Below, piece by piece: positions 61,744 through 64,000 of a stretch of 64,000 nt of DNA. Numbering within the stretch: the first letter of the stretch is position 1; every line of letters starts with the position of its first letter. Location of the stretch: positions 1 to 64,000 of the forward strand of contig NZ_AP018178.1 of the NCBI RefSeq assembly GCF_002368195.1, in the 5' to 3' direction. The notes under the pieces were generated by a model. The model did not search any database. It was not told the origin of the DNA and worked only from the letters and a program-made list of their open reading frames with translations. Source of the DNA: Calothrix sp. NIES-2100 (GTDB lineage Bacteria; Cyanobacteriota; Cyanobacteriia; Cyanobacteriales; Nostocaceae). The translations under genes and the position numbers were made by a program.

Positions 61744-62538
61744 TTAATCTTCTGTTTGCAACAACCAAAAGCCACTGTAAGTCATCCCAGAATCGTCTGG
61801 TTGCACTAACAAAAAGTGTAGTCCGTGACTGAGTTGTTGACGCTGTCGATAAAGTTTAGCAGCAGCAGCAACTTCTGCATCTTCAAAGGTGGCGACAATC
61901 CACCTATCTACTAATCCTGCTTCTAATACCAAGCCATCGGGCGCGCCAGCAACATAATTCAACTCTACAGGACGGGCTTCGTGTAACCACCGGGCTAACC
62001 GCATTGATTGTCTACCACCGTAAATCACTACACCGGGAATTGGTGTTGTTGATGATAAACCGAGATTTAGGGGTTTAAGAGATTCTGGGAGATGTAGAAT
62101 TGGAATCGGGCGATCGCTAAATGCTGTTTCTACATCAAAAGCACTCAAAGTTGCAAAACGCCATTGTTCTCCCCAAAGATTCTCTGGTAAAGGTACGGGG
62201 GGTGGTTTATCTATGGTTGTGGATGATTGTTTTTCTTGTAACCACTGCTTCAAAGCCAAAGTCCGGCGGGTAGGTTCGACAGCAATACCTAAATTACGCC
62301 CAGCGGCCTCAATTAAACTTAAAGATTGCGGACGAAATATTTGTATTATATCTGGCAATTGTTCACCAGCGGCTAGTTGAATTTGCGCACTCAGCCAAGT
62401 TGAATTCGCTTCTTTTTGGGGACAGGTAGCGACATACTCTAAGTTGCGAGTCGCATCACAAATCAACAACTCCCAGACATTTTGTCCAGCAGTATCTAGT
62501 TGCGGACTGCGGTAAAAATCAGCTTGCCAAATTTTCAT
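61744..62538 (-). CDS. Tab2-family RNA-binding protein (DUF1092)
   Basis: The 264-residue protein matches the Tab2 family: KIWQADFYRSPQLDTAGQ near the start, FRPQSLSLIEAAGRNLGI, then NLWGEQWRFATLSAFD, and LSHGLHFLLVQPDDSG at the end. In algae and plants Tab2/ATAB2 binds the psaB message and is needed for photosystem I; the cyanobacterial homologue is probably an RNA-binding translation factor. ATG 62538 (MKIWQADFY) fits the family N-terminus better than the earlier in-frame starts at 62556 and 62568. Confidence 0.88.
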   Translation of the reverse strand: MKIWQADFYRSPQLDTAGQNVWELLICDATRNLEYVATCPQKEANSTWLSAQIQLAAGEQLPDIIQIFRPQSLSLIEAAGRNLGIAVEPTRRTLALKQWLQEKQSSTTIDKPPPVPLPENLWGEQWRFATLSAFDVETAFSDRPIPILHLPESLKPLNLGLSSTTPIPGVVIYGGRQSMRLARWLHEARPVELNYVAGAPDGLVLEAGLVDRWIVATFEDAEVAAAAKLYRQRQQLSHGLHFLLVQPDDSGMTYSGFWLLQTED

Positions 62539-62552
62539 AAATTCAGCATAGC

Positions 62553-62681
62553 TCATTCCCGCAACCAAGCAAACAAGCTTTCTACGGTAAGATGGAAATC
62601 TTTAGCAAATTCTGAAACTGGCAAAATTGTTTCTGGTTCATCGTAAAAAGTGGCTGTTTGATTTGGCGGGAAAACAAACAT
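62553..62681 (-). CDS. 42-codon small ORF upstream of the Tab2 gene
   Basis: ATG 62681 opens a frame reading FVFPPNQTATFYDEPETILP, then EFAKDFHLTVESLFAWLRE, and ending at 62553, 15 bases before the Tab2 start. It overlaps the end of the TnpB remnant in another frame. It may be an intact small gene or the tail of a larger gene cut off by the TnpB fragment. Amino-acid composition looks real. No domain is recognised. Confidence 0.4.
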   Translation of the reverse strand: MFVFPPNQTATFYDEPETILPVSEFAKDFHLTVESLFAWLRE

Positions 62682-63136
62682 ACCCAACCCAATTGGGGCA
62701 ACTTAATCTGATTACCCCGAATAAATTTACCCTTGCCTAGCTGCGGATAAACATAAGAGCGCATTCTGTATCTATCCTTGAAACGCGGGAAACCCATCCC
62801 TTTACGCTTCATGTCAACGAATGCAGTTTCTAGTTTTCGCAATACTTGCTGGAGGACTTGAGCATTTACAGTTTTTAATTCTGGATATTGCTCTTTAGCG
62901 TCTGTTAAGGATTTAGCTTGGGTGTAGTAATTAGGGAATGGTGCATCTGCTGGGATGATATATTCACAGGTGATCGAACAAGCATTCATCGGTGACTTGC
63001 GAGAATTAAGCCAATCCTTGCGTTCGCGTCAAGCAAAATTCCACACTTGCCGACAAACATCAAGTGTGTGTTCAATTAATTTGATTTGCTCGTTTTTAGG
63101 ATTGGCTTTGTATTCGTAAGTCAGGGTTAACACTAT
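62582..63136 (-). pseudogene. IS200/IS605 TnpB (OrfB) remnant
   Basis: From GTG 63136 the frame reads LTLTYEYKANPKNEQIKLIE and DVCRQVWNFA, the OrfB N-terminus; a stop replaces a codon right after WNFA. It then continues as RERKDWLNSRKSPMN, LRKLETAFVDMKRKGMGFPR and KLPQLGWV and is lost. The RuvC catalytic domain is absent. After GLGWV-like sequence the frame runs into unrelated DNA belonging to the small ORF at 62553. Nonsense plus truncation: not active. Confidence 0.8.
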
Positions 63137-63196
63137 TTATTACCTCCTACAAAATTATATTAGGCTTTGTAGAAAGTGATGATGATTAAGGGAAAC

Positions 63197-63259
63197 AACA
63201 GGATAAATCCTGTTGAGTCGCGTTTCATCCCCTGGATAAATCTCAGGGGATGAAACGCT
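63197..63259. repeat. two hairpins upstream of the TnpB remnant
   Basis: AACAGGA-TAAA-TCCTGTT at 63197-63214 and a 15-bp perfect stem GCGTTTCATCCCCTG/CAGGGGATGAAACGC with a 9-base loop at 63221-63259. Both lie on the 5' side of the TnpB gene and may be the left-end structure of the IS605-type element. Confidence 0.6.
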
Positions 63260-63279
63260 CCCACTATGTTCTGATAGAC

Positions 63280-63306
63280 AAAAAAAGGGGTGAGCAACCC
63301 CACCCC
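63280..63306 (-). terminator. intrinsic terminator of glgP
   Basis: On the minus strand GGGGTG pairs with CACCCC around an 8-base loop and is followed by seven T, 28 bp after the glgP stop codon. Confidence 0.75.
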
Positions 63307-63333
63307 TCAATCAAAACCAGGAAAGCAAACTTT

Positions 63334-64000
63334 TTAAACTAGGACTTTCGCCAAAATTGGTTCTACACGGGTAGCAATTTCTGGGACATACACCTGAGAA
63401 ACGTAGTCGGCAATCATCCTATCGGTGTTGAACAGTGGGGAATTTGTTTTAATTGATGTTTTCATCATCTGCACCCAACCTTGGGAAACACCTTGAGAAT
63501 TTTGATCGTAGTACAGGGGAACGATTTCTTCTTCTAGGAGTTGATAAAGCGATCGCGAATCTATGCGATCCTGTAATTCTTGATCGCTAGTGTGGGCATC
63601 TTCACCAATTGCCCAACCGTTAAGTCCTTTACCATTGCTATCGGCTTTGTAGCCTTCGCACCACCAGCCATCAAGGACGCTGCAATTCAAGCCACCGTTA
63701 AAGCAGACTTTTTGTCCACTTGTACCGGAAGCTTCTAGAGGACGACGGGGATTATTCAGCCAAACATCTACACCTTGCACGAGTTTTTGTCCGGTGTAAA
63801 TGTCGTAATCTTCAATAAAGGCAACTCGGTTAATAATTGCTGAATGGTGACACCATTCCATCAATCTTTGGATAATTCGTTTACCTTCTTCATCGGCTGG
63901 GTGGGCTTTACCTGCAAAGATAATTTGTACTGGACGGTTGGCATTACCAAAAATCTTTAATGCCCGTTCGGCATCACGTAAAATTAAATCGCCGCGTTTG
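63334..64000 (-). CDS. glgP: glycogen (alpha-glucan) phosphorylase, C-terminal part; runs off the right edge
   Basis: The frame is open to the last base. The visible 222 residues have IIFAGKAHPADEEGK, DVWLNNPRRPLEASGTSG, the pyridoxal-phosphate region (GTSGQKVCFNGGLNCSVLDGWW) and EEEIVPLYYDQN, all typical of the alpha-glucan phosphorylase family that includes DUF3417-type enzymes. It cleaves glycogen with phosphate to glucose 1-phosphate in the cytoplasm. The N-terminal part lies beyond the window. Confidence 0.9.
   Translation of the reverse strand, partial: KRGDLILRDAERALKIFGNANRPVQIIFAGKAHPADEEGKRIIQRLMEWCHHSAIINRVAFIEDYDIYTGQKLVQGVDVWLNNPRRPLEASGTSGQKVCFNGGLNCSVLDGWWCEGYKADSNGKGLNGWAIGEDAHTSDQELQDRIDSRSLYQLLEEEIVPLYYDQNSQGVSQGWVQMMKTSIKTNSPLFNTDRMIADYVSQVYVPEIATRVEPILAKVLV

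Overview
The window is chromosomal DNA of a filamentous, probably heterocyst-forming cyanobacterium of the Nostoc/Anabaena type. Support: the palindrome GCGATCGC recurs throughout; several gene families are typical of cyanobacteria (a CAAD-domain membrane protein, Tab2-type RNA-binding protein, a TIGR00303-type CobT, HdeD and Uma2 paralogues, a Nif11-type leader peptide, a DUF6888/DUF6887 pair); and spacers are full of dispersed repeats (heptamer arrays such as AGTCATT, short palindromic repeats, MITE-like elements).

Layout. 1-6.4 kb is a decaying accessory stretch: a GC-rich alpha/beta hydrolase that looks transferred from a proteobacterium, an orphan leader-like ORF, a cupin, an ATP-dependent DNA-ligase remnant, an isoprenylcysteine-methyltransferase-like membrane protein, a gene split by a dead IS5-family element, a ParB-like protein and a truncated tyrosine integrase beside tRNA-Gly(CCC). 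6.4-11.2 kb is a two-gene RND efflux operon. 12-14.1 kb holds an HD phosphohydrolase and a lone OppC-type permease. 14.2-21.1 kb holds a broken small gene, a 2022-residue WD40/TPR/CHAT protein and a secreted TPR protein. 21.5-29 kb has YihY, ChaB, a PPOX-fold protein, a CAAD protein, small membrane proteins, a class D beta-lactamase next to a uridine phosphorylase, and an orphan Nif11-like RiPP precursor.

29.4-38.4 kb has an M23 peptidase, an ankyrin protein, a GST/hydroquinone-reductase-like protein, HdeD, Uma2, 5-formyl-THF cyclo-ligase, a MalG-type permease and a sugar transferase; a run of nested MITE-like repeats and a 21-bp tandem array lies at 34.7-36.4 kb. 38.6-42.5 kb is a 1290-residue protein with an Hsp70/actin-like ATPase module. 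43.3-46.6 kb holds a Crp-family regulator, a DUF2232 membrane protein and cobT. 47.6-57.5 kb is mostly housekeeping: a solute-binding lipoprotein, a methyltransferase, GrxC, the DUF6888/DUF6887 pair, TadA, PlsC, an S8 protease with a P domain, and BolA with a CGFS glutaredoxin. 57.9-64 kb ends with a methyltransferase, a fused PabA-PabB, another MITE, Tab2 with an upstream TnpB remnant, and the 3' part of glycogen phosphorylase, which runs off the right edge.

Functional links: the RND pump pair is a classical operon; BolA and the CGFS glutaredoxin form the usual iron-sulfur pair; the TPR protein lies 90 bp upstream of, and on the same strand as, the CHAT protein. Nothing amounts to a complete new defence island. 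The most unusual items are the WD40/TPR/CHAT protein, whose N-terminus carries the fossil tail of another CHAT gene, the orphan Nif11 precursor, and the nested palindromic MITE family.
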